Assembly: GCA_021613375.1 (NCBI GenBank)
Contig: CM038725.1
Location: 15,933,175-15,997,174 of the forward strand
Source of the DNA: Megaleporinus macrocephalus
Taxonomy: Eukaryota; Chordata; Actinopteri; Characiformes; Anostomidae
Direction of reading: 5' to 3'
Length of the DNA stretch: 64,000 bases
The translations under genes and the position numbers were made by a program. The notes below the pieces were generated by a model. That model saw only the letters and a list, made by a program, of their open reading frames with translations, was not told where the DNA came from and searched no databases. Each line of letters starts with the position of its first letter. The first letter of the stretch is position 1. This document shows, one piece after another, positions 45,701 through 57,829 of this stretch.

Positions 45701-45808
45701 GTAATCCACACAGACAAGATGTGATAAAAACAGCGGCGGAAGCTGCTCCCTAATCGCTCACTAATGGTTATGACAAATACCTGTCTGTGTGCGTCTCTCA
45801 CATACAGT

Positions 45809-45843
<35 letters not shown>

Positions 45844-46111
45844 ACTGACACACTCATCAACTTCATTAGCGGAACTACACAGATTTTATGTGGAAGCTCC
45901 GGTTTAGATTTTCTGAGAACTTGTAGTTTTAAATTTCACTTACAGGTTTCTCTTTAAACACCATTTGCCAACGGACATTTCTTTCTTTTGCTCCAGGTGC
46001 TGCAGTGGCTGTCTGATATATGAAGCCCTGCTGGTTACACACTTTCTTAATAAAACATCTTACTGAGCCATTGGAACTGGGTCTTAATGCGTAAACACAA
46101 CTAAGTAACAT
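42776..46111. other. mostly featureless; possible repeat at 44560-44960
   Basis: The text 'catgtaagtcaatggaacca', 'catgaaatgtacatactatg' and 'taaagggcaacaggc' (44818-44905) matches my memory of a fish interspersed repeat, but I cannot delimit it. A CT-rich run lies at 45645-45680. The 126- and 128-codon frames (43419-43799 and 44613-44999) have no motifs. Confidence 0.4.
45811..45838. repeat. (CA)n microsatellite
   Basis: 28 bp of CA repeat. Confidence 0.95.
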
Positions 46112-49100
46112 GTGGTAACAAGATAGTTAAGTGTGAGAACTTGATAGCTAAGTCATGGACATGGCTTTGGAAGATGTGAGAACAAGATAGTTAAGACATT
46201 GCCATGGCTTAGTAAGATGTGAGAACAAGATAGTTAAGTCATGGCCATTGCTTGGTAAGATGTGAGAGCAAGATAGTTAAGACATGGCCATGGCTTAGTA
46301 AGATGTGAGAACAAGATAGCCAAGTCATGGCCATGGCTTTGTAAGGTGTGAGAACAAGATAGTTAAGACATGTCCATGGCTTTGTAAGATATGATAACAA
46401 GATAGTTAAGTCATGGTCATGGCTTTGTAAGGTGTGAGAACAAGATAGGTAAGACATGTCCATGGCTTAGTAAGATGTGAGAACAAGATAGTTAAGACAT
46501 GGTCATGGCTTTTGTAAGGTGTGAGAACAAGATAGTTCAGAAATAGCAATGTCTTAGTATGATGTGAGAACAAGATAGTTAAGACATGGCCATGGTTTAG
46601 TAAGTTGTGAGAACAAAATAGTTAAGTCATGGACACAGCTTTGTAAGGTGTGAGAACAAGATAGTTAAGTCATAGCTTAGTAAGATGTGAGAACAAGATA
46701 GTTAAGTCATAGCTTAGTAAGATGTGAGAACAAGATAATTAGGTCATTGACATGGCTTTGTAATGTGTGAGAACAAGATAAATAAGACATGGCCATGGCT
46801 TAGTAAGATGTGAGAACAAGATAGTTAAGACATGGCCATGGCTTAGTAAGATGTGAAAACAAGATAGTTAAGTCATGGACATGGCTTTGTAAGGTGTAAG
46901 AACAAGATAGTTAAGACATGGCCATTGCTTTGTAAGGTGTGAGAACAAGGTAGTTAAGTCATGGCCATGGCTTTGTAAGATGTGAGACCAAGATAGCTAA
47001 GTCATGGCCATGGATTTGTAAGATGTGAGGACAAAATAGCTAGGTCATGGCCATGGCTTTATAAGATGTGAGAATAAGAAAGTTATGTCCAGGTCAAGGT
47101 TTGGTAAGGTGTGAGAACAAGGTAGTTAAGTCATGGCCATGGCTTTGTAAGATGTAAGAACAAGATAGTTAAGACATGGCTTAGTAAAATGTGAGAACAA
47201 GATAGCTAAGTCATGGCCATGGTTTTGTAAGGTGTGAGAACAAGGTAGTTAAGTCATGTCCATGGCTTAGTAAGATATGAGAACAAGATGGTTAGGTCAT
47301 GGCCATGGCTTTGTAAGGTGTGAGAACAAGATAGTTAAGACATGTCCATGGCTTAGTAAGATGTGAGAACAAGATAGTTCAGACATGGCTTAGTAAGATG
47401 TGAGAACAAGATAGCTAAGTCATGGCTATGGTTTTGTAAGGTGTGAGAACAAGGTAGTTAAGTCATGGCCATGGCTTAGTAAGATATGAGAACAAGATAG
47501 TTAAGTCATGGCCATGGCTTAGTAAGATATGAGAACAAGCTAGTTAAGTCATGGCCATGGCTTTGTAAGGTGTGAACACAAGATAGTTAAGACATGTCCA
47601 TGGCTTAGTAAGATGTGAGGACAAGATAGTTAAGACGTGGCTTAGTAAGATGTGAGAACAAGATAGCTAAGTCATGGCCATGGTTTTGTAAGGTGTGAGA
47701 ACAAGGTAGTTAAGTCATGGCCATGGCTTTGTAAGATGTGAGACCAAGATAGCCAAGTCATGGCCATGGATTTGTAAGATGTGAGGACAAAATAGCTAGG
47801 TCATGGCCATGGCTTTATAAGATGTGAGAATAAGAAAGTTATGTCCAGGTCAAGGTTTGGTAAGGTGTGAGAACAAGGTAGTTAAGTCATGGCCATGGCT
47901 TTGTAAGATGTAAGAACAAGATAGTTAAGACATGGCTTAGTAAAATGTGAGAACAAGATAGCTAAGTCATGGCCATGGTTTTGTAAGGTGTGAGAACAAG
48001 GTAGTTAAGTCATGTCCATGGCTTAGTAAGATATGAGAACAAGATGGTTAGGTCATGGCCATGGCTTTGTAAGGTGTGAGAACAAGATAGTTAAGACATG
48101 TCCATGGCTTAGTAAGATGTGAGAACAAGATAGTTCAGACATGGCTTAGTAAGATGTGAGAACAAGATAGCTAAGTCATGGCTATGGTTTTGTAAGGTGT
48201 GAGAACAAGGTAGTTAAGTCATGGCCATGGCTTAGTAAGATATGAGAACAAGATAGTTAAGTCATGGCCATGGCTTAGTAAGATATGAGAACAAGCTAGT
48301 TAAGTCATGGCCATGGCTTTGTAAGGTGTGAGAACAAGATAGTTAAGACATGTCCATGGCTTAGTAAGATGTGAGGACAAGATAGTTAAGACGTGGCTTA
48401 GTAAGATGTGAGAACAAGATAGCTAAGTCATGGCCATGGTTTTGTAAGGTGTGAGAACAAGGTAGTTAAGTCATGGCCATGGCTTTGTAAGATGTGAGAC
48501 CAAGATAGCCAAGTCATGGCTTAGTAAAATGTGAGAACAAGATAGCTAAGTCATGGCCATGATTTTGTAAGGTGTGAGAACAAGGTAGTTAAGTCATGTC
48601 CATGGCTTAGTAAGATATGAGAACAAGATGGTTAGGTCATGGCCATGGCTTTGTAAGGTGTGAGAACAAGATAGTTCAGACATGGCTTAGTAAGATGTGA
48701 GAACAAGATAGCTAAGTCATGGCTATGGTTTTGTAAGGTGTGAGAACAAGGTAGTTAAGTCATGGCCATGGCTTAGTAAGATGTGAGAATAAGAAAGTTA
48801 TGTCCAGGTCAAGGTTTGGTAAGGTGTGAGAACAAGGTAGTTAAGTCATGGCCATGGCTTTGTAAGATGTAAGAACAAGATAGTTAAGACATGGCTTAGT
48901 AAAATGTGAGAACAAGATAGCTAAGTCATGGCCATGATTTTGTAAGGTGTGAGAACAAGGTAGTTAAGTCATGTCCATGGCTTAGTAAGATATGAGAACA
49001 AGATGGTTAGGTCATGGCCATGGCTTTGTAAGGTGTGAGAACAAGATAGTTCAGACATGGCTTAGTAAGATGTGAGAACAAGATAGCTAAGTCATGGCTA

Positions 49101-49735
49101 TGGTTTTGTAAGGTGTGAGAACAAGGTAGTTAAGTCATGGCCATGGCTTAGTAAGATATGAGAACAAGATAGTTAAGTCATGGCCATGGCTTAGTAAGAT
49201 ATGAGAACAAGCTAGTTAAGTCATGGCCATGGCTTTGTAAGGTGTGAGAACAAGATAGTTAAGACATGTCCATGGCTTAGTAAGATGTGAGGACAAGATA
49301 GTTAAGACGTGGCTTAGTAAGATGTGAGAACAAGATAGCTAAGTCATGGCCATGGTTTTGTAAGGTGTGAGAACAAGGTAGTTAAGTCATGGCCATGGCT
49401 TAGTAAGATATGAGAACAAGATAGTTAAGTAATGGCCATGGCTTAGTAAGATATGAGAACAAGATAGTTAAGTCATGGCCATGGCTTTGTAAGGTGTGAG
49501 AACAAGGTAGTTAAGTCATGGCCATGGCTTTGTAAGGTGTGAGAACAAGATAGTTAAGATATGGCAATGGCTTAATAAGGTGTGAGAACAAGATAGTTAA
49601 GACATAGCAATGGCTTAGTACGATGTGAGAACAAGATAGTTAAGACACGGCCATGGCTTAGTAAGAAGTGAGAACAAAATAGTTAAGTCATGGACATGGC
49701 TTTGAAGGGTGTAAGAACAGGATGTAAAAGTCATT
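46112..49735 (+). repeat. 43-bp minisatellite with 756-bp higher-order repeat
   Basis: The basic unit is 43 bp: 'gtcatggccatggcttagta', 'agatgtgagaacaagatagt' and 'taa'. Each unit carries the palindrome GCCATGGC. Some units lack six bases and read 'gacatggcttag'. With about 3.6 kb this makes roughly 84 units. Rare variants recur at a fixed distance: 'agttatgtccaggtcaaggt' at 47081 and 47837, and 'gttcagacatgg' at 47377 and 48133, both 756 bp apart. A third partial block begins near 48487, where the repeat is interrupted, and shows a further ~385-bp reiteration. It has no coding role. Confidence 0.97.
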
Positions 49736-50825
49736 GCCACACATTAAGATTCAATTCAAATGCCTGACGTCATGGACACAATTTTTGTTCAGAAGACTGT
49801 GAGGCTCTATAAGGATGGCAAAATGGCTTCTCTGTTGCATGTAGTTGCTGTTCTAACAAAATTTTGTCGCTCTGAAACAGCAATTTTATGATACAAGAAA
49901 GAAATCATTGCTTTTTATGAAAAGAGATTTTATTCAAAGTAACTTTGAAACATTTCTACAGATTTATTTATTATGAACTGTCCACACAATGATCCTGGTG
50001 GGTTGAAAGTTTAAGCAATGTGTTTGGGTTAGATTATCTGCAGCTGCAAGAAAGAAAACTGAATATGATGTGCAGATCAATATCTGTTACAAATTGTCTA
50101 GCATAGCACAAATATTCTAAATTGCCATCATACAATTTAATTTTAAATGTACACCCCTTGTGTTTGTCCTGTTTAACATATCGCCGCTGTCCAATGAAAC
50201 ACATGTATCTCGATTTTTATCAGCTTCTATTTTTCTATACCAATTCAACGCAGCAGCTGCCGCTTATATTTTACAATGAATGGACCAACAGAAATGATCC
50301 AAAATAGCTTGACTTACTTAGCTTGTTTTACCATTGGACAGTGATGATATTCATTCCTATTGTTTTCAGTTCTGATGGTCTGTTCTTTGTTTAGTGGTCG
50401 TTTATAATGAATCATTTGGGATTAATTAGTATTTATAAACAACATTAGTTTTTAAGTGTAATTACATAAATAATAACAATGTTATGTAAGAATTACTTAG
50501 GTAATCATATAGTTATATAGTGTATTAGGTAGATTATGTACATGCTTACATTTGTGATCTGTGTAAGGCAGCTTCAAGGCTACACTTTTATGAAAATAAG
50601 GCACAAAAACTCAAAAAAAAAAAAGCCAGTACTCAATAACTTTTAATTCAATACAACTAATAAAATTCTCTTCTACCTACCAATACAAAAGTGGTATTAA
50701 TTGAAAGATAATAATCTGCACTTTCAACAGAAAGAACAACACTAATGAGAAATAATTAGTATCAAATTCTAGCACACTTTTAATACTGCCATGGTAACTG
50801 TGACTTCCACAGGTTATATACTACT
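49736..50825. other. no recognised feature (AT-rich)
   Basis: AT-rich DNA with a short A-run at 50613-50624. Nothing else is supported. Confidence 0.4.
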
Positions 50826-50829
50826 GAAG

Positions 50830-51180
50830 CCTGTTTCATTTAGTATGGCCTGTATAAAATGCCACCTCCCTGCTGACCCCATGGGTAGTGAGACAATGCC
50901 TTGTACAGTAATGCATAAATAAGTCATAGCGCAGGATTTAACCCGGAGGCAAGACGAGCCCAGTCCACTGCTTTCCACCCTGAGGTGACAGTGTCCATGT
51001 CTTCCGCGTAAATTAGAGCTTTCCCTTATCGATAAATCATCCATGATGTAGTGCCAGTTAGAAGAACCTAATTCTCAAAGTCTCAAGGCTGTGGCTGGGC
51101 TGAAGTGGACAGGGCTGCTTTGACAACTTTTTCATTCTTCTCTCGTAGCGTGTGGAGCCAGAAGTAGGGCACACAAATCA
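50830..51180. promoter_or_regulatory. candidate conserved non-coding element
   Basis: Non-repetitive, balanced DNA with 'cagtaatgcataaataagtc' (about 50907) and 'ttatcgataaatcatcc' (51027-51043, a GATA/CUT-like palindrome TTATCGATAA). It is bounded on the right by a GA repeat, a frequent neighbour of the candidate elements in this window. Confidence 0.35.
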
Positions 51181-51203
51181 CTATTGTCTCAGTGTTATTC
51201 TGC

Positions 51204-51208
<5 letters not shown>

Positions 51209-51260
<52 letters not shown>

Positions 51261-51280
51261 AAGAGAGAGAGAGAGAGAGG
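51209..51280. repeat. (GA)n microsatellite
   Basis: A perfect GA run to about 51251 is followed by interrupted GA. The Arg/Glu-rich frame is an artefact. Confidence 0.95.
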
Positions 51281-51710
51281 GAGACTGTGTCACTTTTTAT
51301 TTAGAGTGATAGAGATTTATTTTCTGGCCTTCACTCCTACGGGCCTGTTTGAAAGTTGGTCCACGGCAAGCTGACAAATGACACATTCTCATGCCTGACG
51401 AGAACACTGTAGCCAAAATGACCTGTTCGGTAAGGACAAGCGTCTCAGCCCTTGTCCTTCAGTGGGCACTGGGACAATGCAGGTCCTGGACTTAATGACA
51501 AAGAAAACAATAAACCCCACTGGGTCTGATAGTGTACTTCTTTACCTGCTATTACATCAGGTTTCTCAACCATAACACGTGATCACCTTCGTAACATGGC
51601 TAGAAATGGCAAATTCTAGTGCAGAGTATTAGGGCAGGAGAGCACAATGTAAAGTGTTAAACATATTTACATTATACTCGAACTGAGTGTTATATTAAAC
51701 ATCCATCAAC

Positions 51711-52122
51711 TAGGGCTGGGCGATAAAACAATAACGATAATTATTGCCAAATAACGTTTTCTCGATAGAACTATCACGTTGTGCTAATCGACGTAATTAC
51801 GTAATCTATAAAGATAAATATGTATGTTGTAGGAGTTCGAGTGAGAACGCTGAGGCAAAGTTGACTTTATAACCAAAAATCCTGAGGAGGGAAACTATAT
51901 TTTCTACCGAAAACAGAATCTCTAAACCATCTGAGCCGACAGAGTCGACTTACCGCTACGAGTCGTTTCCTCAGCCCGAACTTAAAGGGCCAGCAACAGC
52001 CTGCTTAACACAGTCTGTGTGTGAATACTGTTCATACTAATACTGCCCCATATATATGTGTGTATGTATGTATGTATGTATGTATGTATGTGTGTATGTG
52101 TGTATGTATGTATGTATGTATG

Positions 52123-52177
<55 letters not shown>

Positions 52178-52401
52178 AATACATGTGTGTAATGTTCTAT
52201 AGCACATTTGTCTGTTTGTCTGAAAATAAATCAGAGGATAAAAAATGTAAGAAAATTTTGAAATTTTTTGAAATCTTCACTTCTCATTTAAAGTAAAATG
52301 GCAATAGTGATTTGATTTATATCATGATATATATATAAATATCGACTGATATAAAAAAAAATATATTGTGATAAGATTTTTTCCCATATCGTCCAGCTCT
52401 A
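51711..52401. mobile_element. non-autonomous hAT transposon (691 bp) with intact target duplication
   Basis: It begins TAGGGCTGGGCGATA and ends, in reverse complement, TAGAGCTGGACGATATGGG. This is the 'TAGGGCTGGGCGATA' terminus common to a fish hAT MITE family. The 8-bp direct repeat ccatcaac flanks it exactly (51703-51710 and 52402-52409). The interior holds CpG-rich unique sequence and an expanded TATG/TG microsatellite. There is no transposase frame. Confidence 0.92.
52059..52174. repeat. compound (TATG)n-(TG)n microsatellite
   Basis: TATG units with TGTG interruptions pass into about 45 bp of TG. The microsatellite lies wholly inside the hAT element and makes up about one sixth of its length. 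Confidence 0.96.
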
Positions 52402-52409
52402 CCATCAAC

Positions 52410-53275
52410 ATTTAAAACACATACAATATAGATGAAAAAAACTGAGAACTGTCTGGTCATGGTCTTACTATTCAGTTGTGCACACATGACTGACATCCTT
52501 TAGTCCATGGATCCTCACTATAATACTAAAACTAAATGCAACAGAAAGAAGAGAAGCAGGGTTACAGGTGGTGCTGACCCCGCTGTGACTGCAGCTCACT
52601 CAAAACATTATCAGGCTCTTAAGCAGTGAAAGGTAAAGGTAGAGCAAGAAGGTAAGGTTCTTTTTCTTATTCAGCTTCACGCGGGATGGGCACTCAAGGA
52701 ATGCTGGCATGGCTTGTTGAACAAACGCACTGATGGATGGATTCAACGAATGGAAGTTCCTGCAGGCTCAGTAATGCTAACTATGTTATATTTTGTTTAT
52801 TGTGATATGTTTGTCCATCTTGAACACAGAAAGATGGTTACAGTTGTGATGAAGGTATGCTGGTGAGCAAACCCATATACTGCTTACACATACACTACCT
52901 AAGATTAGGACAGCTGAGTTTATATTGCGAAAACATTAGTCATTTAGTGGACACGGTAAAGTTATGTAGGGCAAATACGTTTGTACATGTACACTCTATG
53001 TCCATAAGAACAAGTTTAACCTACTTAGAAGGACAACGTATTTAGGTTCCCTGGAGTTTTAAGGGAAGAAGGAGGAAGAGATAAGGACTCCAGTTAATGC
53101 ATTAGCAAACTTATAATTTGATCTAGACCTGTGACTTGGAGGCAAGGTGAACAAAAGAAGAAAACAGACAAGGGCAAGGCCTTGTGTTTACTGGGACAGT
53201 GCACTGTACGCTGTTCTTTGGCCAGACGATGTACAGATGATGGGACTGCTCTTTTGTGAAGCCATGGTACATGTA
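52410..53275. other. no recognised feature
   Basis: Ordinary sequence up to the start of the LINE fragment. The reading frame that enters the LINE from 53147 is open by chance. Confidence 0.4.
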
Positions 53276-53279
53276 TTAT

Positions 53280-54569
53280 GTACTGCCAGAGTGGTTCCAA
53301 TTCTGAAGAAGCCCACACTGGACAGCTCAGATGTCTGCAACTACCGGCCGGTATCACTCCTTTCTTTTCTATCAAAAATTCTTGAGCGTGCTGTTTATAA
53401 CCAACTGTCTCCCTTTCTCACCCAGAACCTGCTCCAGGACCCCAACCAGTCTGGCTTCAAACCAGCGCACTCAACAGAAACAGCCCTCATAGCAGTGACT
53501 GAGAAGCTCCAGACTGCAAGATCATCCAAACTGTCATCGGTTGTGATCCTTCTGGACCTCTCAGCAGCTTTCGACACGGTGAACCACAAGATCCTTCTGT
53601 CTGTCCTCGCTGACTTGGGAATCACGGGCTCTGCATGGAAGTGGTTTGAGTCCTATCTAGAGGGGCGGTCTTACCAGGTAACATGGAGAGGGTCTACATC
53701 TGCTCCTTGCAGGCTCCTCACTGGTGTCCCTCAAGGCTCAGTGCTAGGTCCACTCCTCTTTTCACTCTACACCCGTTCTCTTGGTGATGTAATTACCTCT
53801 CATGGTTTCTCTTACCACTGCTATGCTGATGACACTCAACTAATGCTTTCCTTCCCACCATCTGACACTCAGGTTTGCAAGTCGTATCTCTGCATGTCTG
53901 ACCGACATCTCTTCATGGATGACAGCTCATCATCTGAAGCTCAATCCCAGCAAGACTGAGCTGCTGTTCATCCCTGCAACTACAGGTCCTCAGCAGGATC
54001 TTGCCATCTCATTCGAGAACTCTTTGACTGTTCCGTCTAAAGATGCAAGAAACCTTGGTGTGACTCTGGATGACCAGTTATCGTTCTCAGCCCATATTAC
54101 GAACCTGACTCGGTCATGCAGATACATTCTCCACAACATCAGACGCATCCGACCCTTCCTCTCTCAGGAGGCCTCCCAGGTGCTCGTCCAGTCTCTTGTC
54201 ATTTCAAGGCTGGACTACTGCAACTCACTCCTGGCTGGTCTTCCTCTGCAGGCCATCAGGCCCTTCACTGGCTTCCTGTAGCTGCTCGCATTCAGTTTAA
54301 AGTTCTGATGCTTGCCTACAAAGCCAAGAATGGACCAGCTCCTGCTTACCTTATGGCAATGGTCAAAAGTCAAACTGCACCTCGAGCCCTTCGGGCTTCA
54401 AGTACTTGACCCGCCATCACTTAAGATTCATGGAAGACACGCAACAAAACGCTTCTCTGTCCTGGCACCCAGATGGTGGAACGAACTTCCACTGGCTGTC
54501 CGAACAGCGAACTCTCTCGCGGTCTTCAAACGCAGACTGAAGACCCATCTCTTTGTAAAGCACTTATAA
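53280..54569 (+). pseudogene. L2 reverse transcriptase, broken in at least three places
   Basis: From 53280 the frame gives ARVVPILKKPTLDSS, NYRPVSLLSFLSKILERAVY, VILLDLSAAFDTVNH (first catalytic aspartate), LTGVPQGSVLGPLLFSLYT and HCYADDTQLMLSF (catalytic YADD, about 53823-53834). A frameshift near 53875 moves it to the frame with WMTAHHLKLNPSKTELLFIP and RNLGVTLDDQLSF. Near 54260 an internal deletion joins 'QAIRP' to 'LHWLPVAARIQFKVLMLAYK', and a third shift near 54330-54400 leads to 'RWWNELPLAVRTANSLAVFK' and a stop at 54567. All pieces are L2-like and the gene is dead. Confidence 0.9.
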
Positions 54570-54895
54570 TCACTAATCTACTAAAGTACTGGTATAAACT
54601 GTAATTGCACTTTATCTTCTAGGAGCACTGGTTAAGTAATGCACTTGTACTGTATGTAGTCTTGTATTTGTTCTCTTCTCTGTAGGTGTTCCAGTCTTGC
54701 TAGGTATTGCATTGTCTTTTTTCTAGGTATCAGCACTGGCCCTGTGTTTATGGCAGTGTTTGAGTATAGAGTGGTTTGGACTTAAACCTGTTTGTACTAG
54801 ATAGAGATTCATACTCTAACCAACACTAAGCACTTTTGTAAGTCGCTCTGGATAAGAGCGTCTGCTAAATGCCGTAAATGTAAATGTAAATGTAT
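53280..54895 (+). mobile_element. 5'-truncated L2-type LINE
   Basis: The copy begins inside the reverse transcriptase and ends with the characteristic fish L2-type 3' end: 'gtaagtcgctctggataaga', 'gcgtctgctaaatgccgtaa' and a tail of AAATGT units (54878-54895). The 5' truncation removes the endonuclease. The coding part carries several frame disruptions. No clear target duplication is seen, which is usual for this clade. Confidence 0.9.
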
Positions 54896-56690
54896 TAAGA
54901 GCTGGGAATCACCGCAGTCACAGGATGAAAAATTTAAAACCATGTTAGTAACTGAGACTGTTAGTCTATAGTTGGATTAATGTGCTGATATGACTGTGCC
55001 TATGTGTGTCATGCCCTGTCTGTGTGTTTCCTGTGTCTGCTTGTCTGTCTACCTCCATATCCCTAGGTTGTGCTGTCCCTGATCCTGGAGGCTGCTAGTG
55101 AAGCCCATTCAGGAAGTTACCAAACGAGGTGGCCAAAATCCAGAAAAACAGCAGAGAAGCAGGGCAGAGAGGAAAAGACAGATTTTTTGCTTGGGCTGTT
55201 TTTTGTGTGTTGTGTTGTAATGTTACCTGAATTCGGTGTGTTGGCCTTAGGTTTAACATACTGTGTTTATTCTGGGGGTAAATAGTGTTGTGGTTTATTG
55301 TGTCTATGCCGGAAGGGGGTAAGTGCCATTTTCTTTGGGGTAAATGTTTTTCTCCTGTTTTGGTTGAGTAAGAGAGTTAGGTTAGTTACCTGTCCTTTGT
55401 TTGATTTTTGGTTTGTTTAGGTTAGCTAGTTTTGTGGGTAGAGTTAGAGTTGGTTTTGGTTTGTTATTTTGGCCTGACTTACCCCTGGAGATATGGCTTA
55501 TTGTATGTACTTGTAAATAATTGGAAATATGCTGTCTGCCCTTAGACAGGAGCATAACAGTGCTTGTTGTGCTGACCTGTGGCTTATGTTGCACTATTGG
55601 TTGGTGGAGTTGTGTTGGTGCCTACCATCAGACAAAGTTGCATGGCTATTGATGCCCTACTTCTGTGCAAAGTCATTACAATACAATACAATACAGTACA
55701 TGGCAGCTAATGTTGCATGCTTTTGAAAATGACAAAACTGGAGTAGCATACTTTAGTCTAATAAATATTTTGTATAGATTTTATTATAGGACAAGAAACC
55801 TTACTCTAATTTTGTTGACTGTGACAAGTAGACCAAGCATGCCTATGAATTACACTGAAAGGGAAATCCATTAATTTTGCTGCATAATAATAAACAAACT
55901 CCTTTAGAATGGTATGATGTGAATTGTACCATTCAAAATAAAAGTACTGTCTGATAGTTACCAGAGGTCTGTGTATCTACAGTGTAATAACCACCATCTT
56001 ATAAGTCATGCACAATAATAAACCTATGTTAATCTTCTCAGTTACATATGTATTACTGAAAATGATCAAATTGTGGTCCATCTTTGGCTACTACTTTGCC
56101 GACTTCCTGCATGCACTCTAACCTCAGCAGAAATCTCACTGCAATCTTACTGCAGTCTTACTGAATCAGGCCTTTGTCAGTGTATTCCTAATCATTTTGT
56201 GATGCTGCTTTCAGAGGCATTAAGCGCTTCACACGTCTGGTTCCTGTCACCACCACTGTGAACAATTCTAACTCCATTTCTCAATGGTGAGTTTGTTAAT
56301 GTGTTCTTTTACACATTTAGCATATTTTCATGCAGGATAATGGGTAGGATAATGAATTCACACCAAGATTATATCTGCAATGTGGATTTTAGACAGTGAC
56401 AAACAGGTGATAATTCTTAGGCCCACAGCAGGGTTGTGGTCCAGGTGGCCCCGCCCCATTCTTTGGTCCAAGCAGAGTTGGTGAGCACAGGCCTAAAGCA
56501 AGTAGAAAATGGTCAAGGTAACAGATGCCAGCGGACAAAGTCCTTTTCACAAAGGTAATTCCTTCTCTCCAGGTGCTGCATCACCTTGAAGCTGGATTGT
56601 AATGTATGACAAAACATGCATCAAGTTTTCCAGACCACATGTGGTCACTGGGATAAAACAGCGTGAGCACCTTCTTTAAAGCACTCCCTC
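54896..56690. other. no recognised gene; T/G-rich asymmetric stretch
   Basis: Between about 55190 and 55560 the plus strand is strongly T+G-rich, as in some LTR-element untranslated regions, but I found no terminal repeats. A short tandem 'atacaatacaatacaatac' lies at 55679-55697. The remainder is AT-rich. Confidence 0.35.
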
Positions 56691-56749
56691 AGCCTTTTTA
56701 AGCCGACTGCAGCAAGAAAGAGACAAAAGTCGCTCATCCTCAAAGCACT

Positions 56750-57510
56750 CCTGCACTTAAAGGGATGCCAGGAAGGAGGCAGGCGGCACCACAAAACCGC
56801 AGTAAAATTGAGGGAGACACGTACAGTTCTTTGTAGCTCTTTTTGAATACTGAATCAAAAACAAGCCGCTGCCAACATGGCGTCTTCCCGACAATAGCTC
56901 GGCAGATCACAGAGACGGAGCACAACAACAAAAAAAAAAGAAACGGGGGGCTAAATGAGTTAAGAAAGTCCAAGGTCAGTTTTTACTAATCTTTCTGTGT
57001 GGAAAAAAAAAGGACGTCAACTGCAGAAAGGAGAAAGGAGGTGACCTTCCCTCGACCCCCACAGAGTCTGCGGAGAAATGGTTTCCTGTAAAGAAGTTTA
57101 TCCGAGGGTATGCAAGATTAACGAGGATATTTTCATTGGACGCCTCCGCTCCCCGCCACGCATACTTGGAGGTGATAAGATCAGATTATTTATTGGGCCT
57201 TCTTCTCCAGGTCATTTACTATGTTAATTTTTACGAACTCCATGTTGGCTTTGTCTCCGGCTTTTTTGCGCTCTGCTCCACGCAGACCCCGGGCGAGGGC
57301 TGGAAGAAAGGGGGATTTTGTGTACTTAGCGAACGTGCTGCCAAATTAGTCACCCATGCTGATTATTTCTGCCATTCAGGGCTGCTACGGAATGTCTAAT
57401 TTAAGTTGCACTGTGTGAAATTCAATTCTATTAGCTGAGCCGGAAAAATAGGCCCCCGTGTTTTCGGCTGCTCCGGCTTGTTTATGGGACGATAATGAAT
57501 CGTTACTTGT
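56750..57510. promoter_or_regulatory. strong candidate conserved non-coding region
   Basis: Non-repetitive DNA mixes CpG-rich pieces with AT-rich motif runs: 'ataagatcagattatttatt' (about 57174), 'catttactatgttaattttt' (about 57212), 'gccaaattagtcacccatgc' (about 57341), 'tctaatttaagttg' (about 57394), 'attctattagctgagcc' (about 57425) and 'gacgataatgaatcgttact' (about 57488). The plus-strand frame 57136-57399 shows no domain and no splice sites. The alternation resembles deeply conserved developmental enhancers. Confidence 0.48.
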
Positions 57511-57829
57511 AACAGATCAGTTTGACTTGGGTCCTAAAGGCAGGAGACGCTTTCTCTTCCCTTTCAGATTTAAAACCAGCGTCTAAAAATGTGTTGCTTC
57601 TCAGAGGATCAGTGCTGGGTCTGGTGAAAGCATCTGAACCTCATGTGCAATGCGATTTTGTGTGGTTTATTGCAGGAGTGCAGAGTGGATGTAAAGATCA
57701 TCACCACATGTATATTTAAAAAAAAAAAAGACAACATGGAATCTAATTACTTTTGGATTGGTGATTGAAATTTCTCTTTTCTTCAAATATATCATGGCTT
57801 AAGTTTGTTAAACACATCGGGATATACTG

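Noticed and set aside
46112..49735. CRISPR-like or protein-coding repeat array
   Set aside because: There are no spacers. Units of 43 bp shift frame each time, so no continuous repeat protein is possible.
55000..55700. Possible LTR element suggested by T/G-rich asymmetric sequence
   Set aside because: No long terminal repeat pair, primer-binding site or gag/pol motif could be found.
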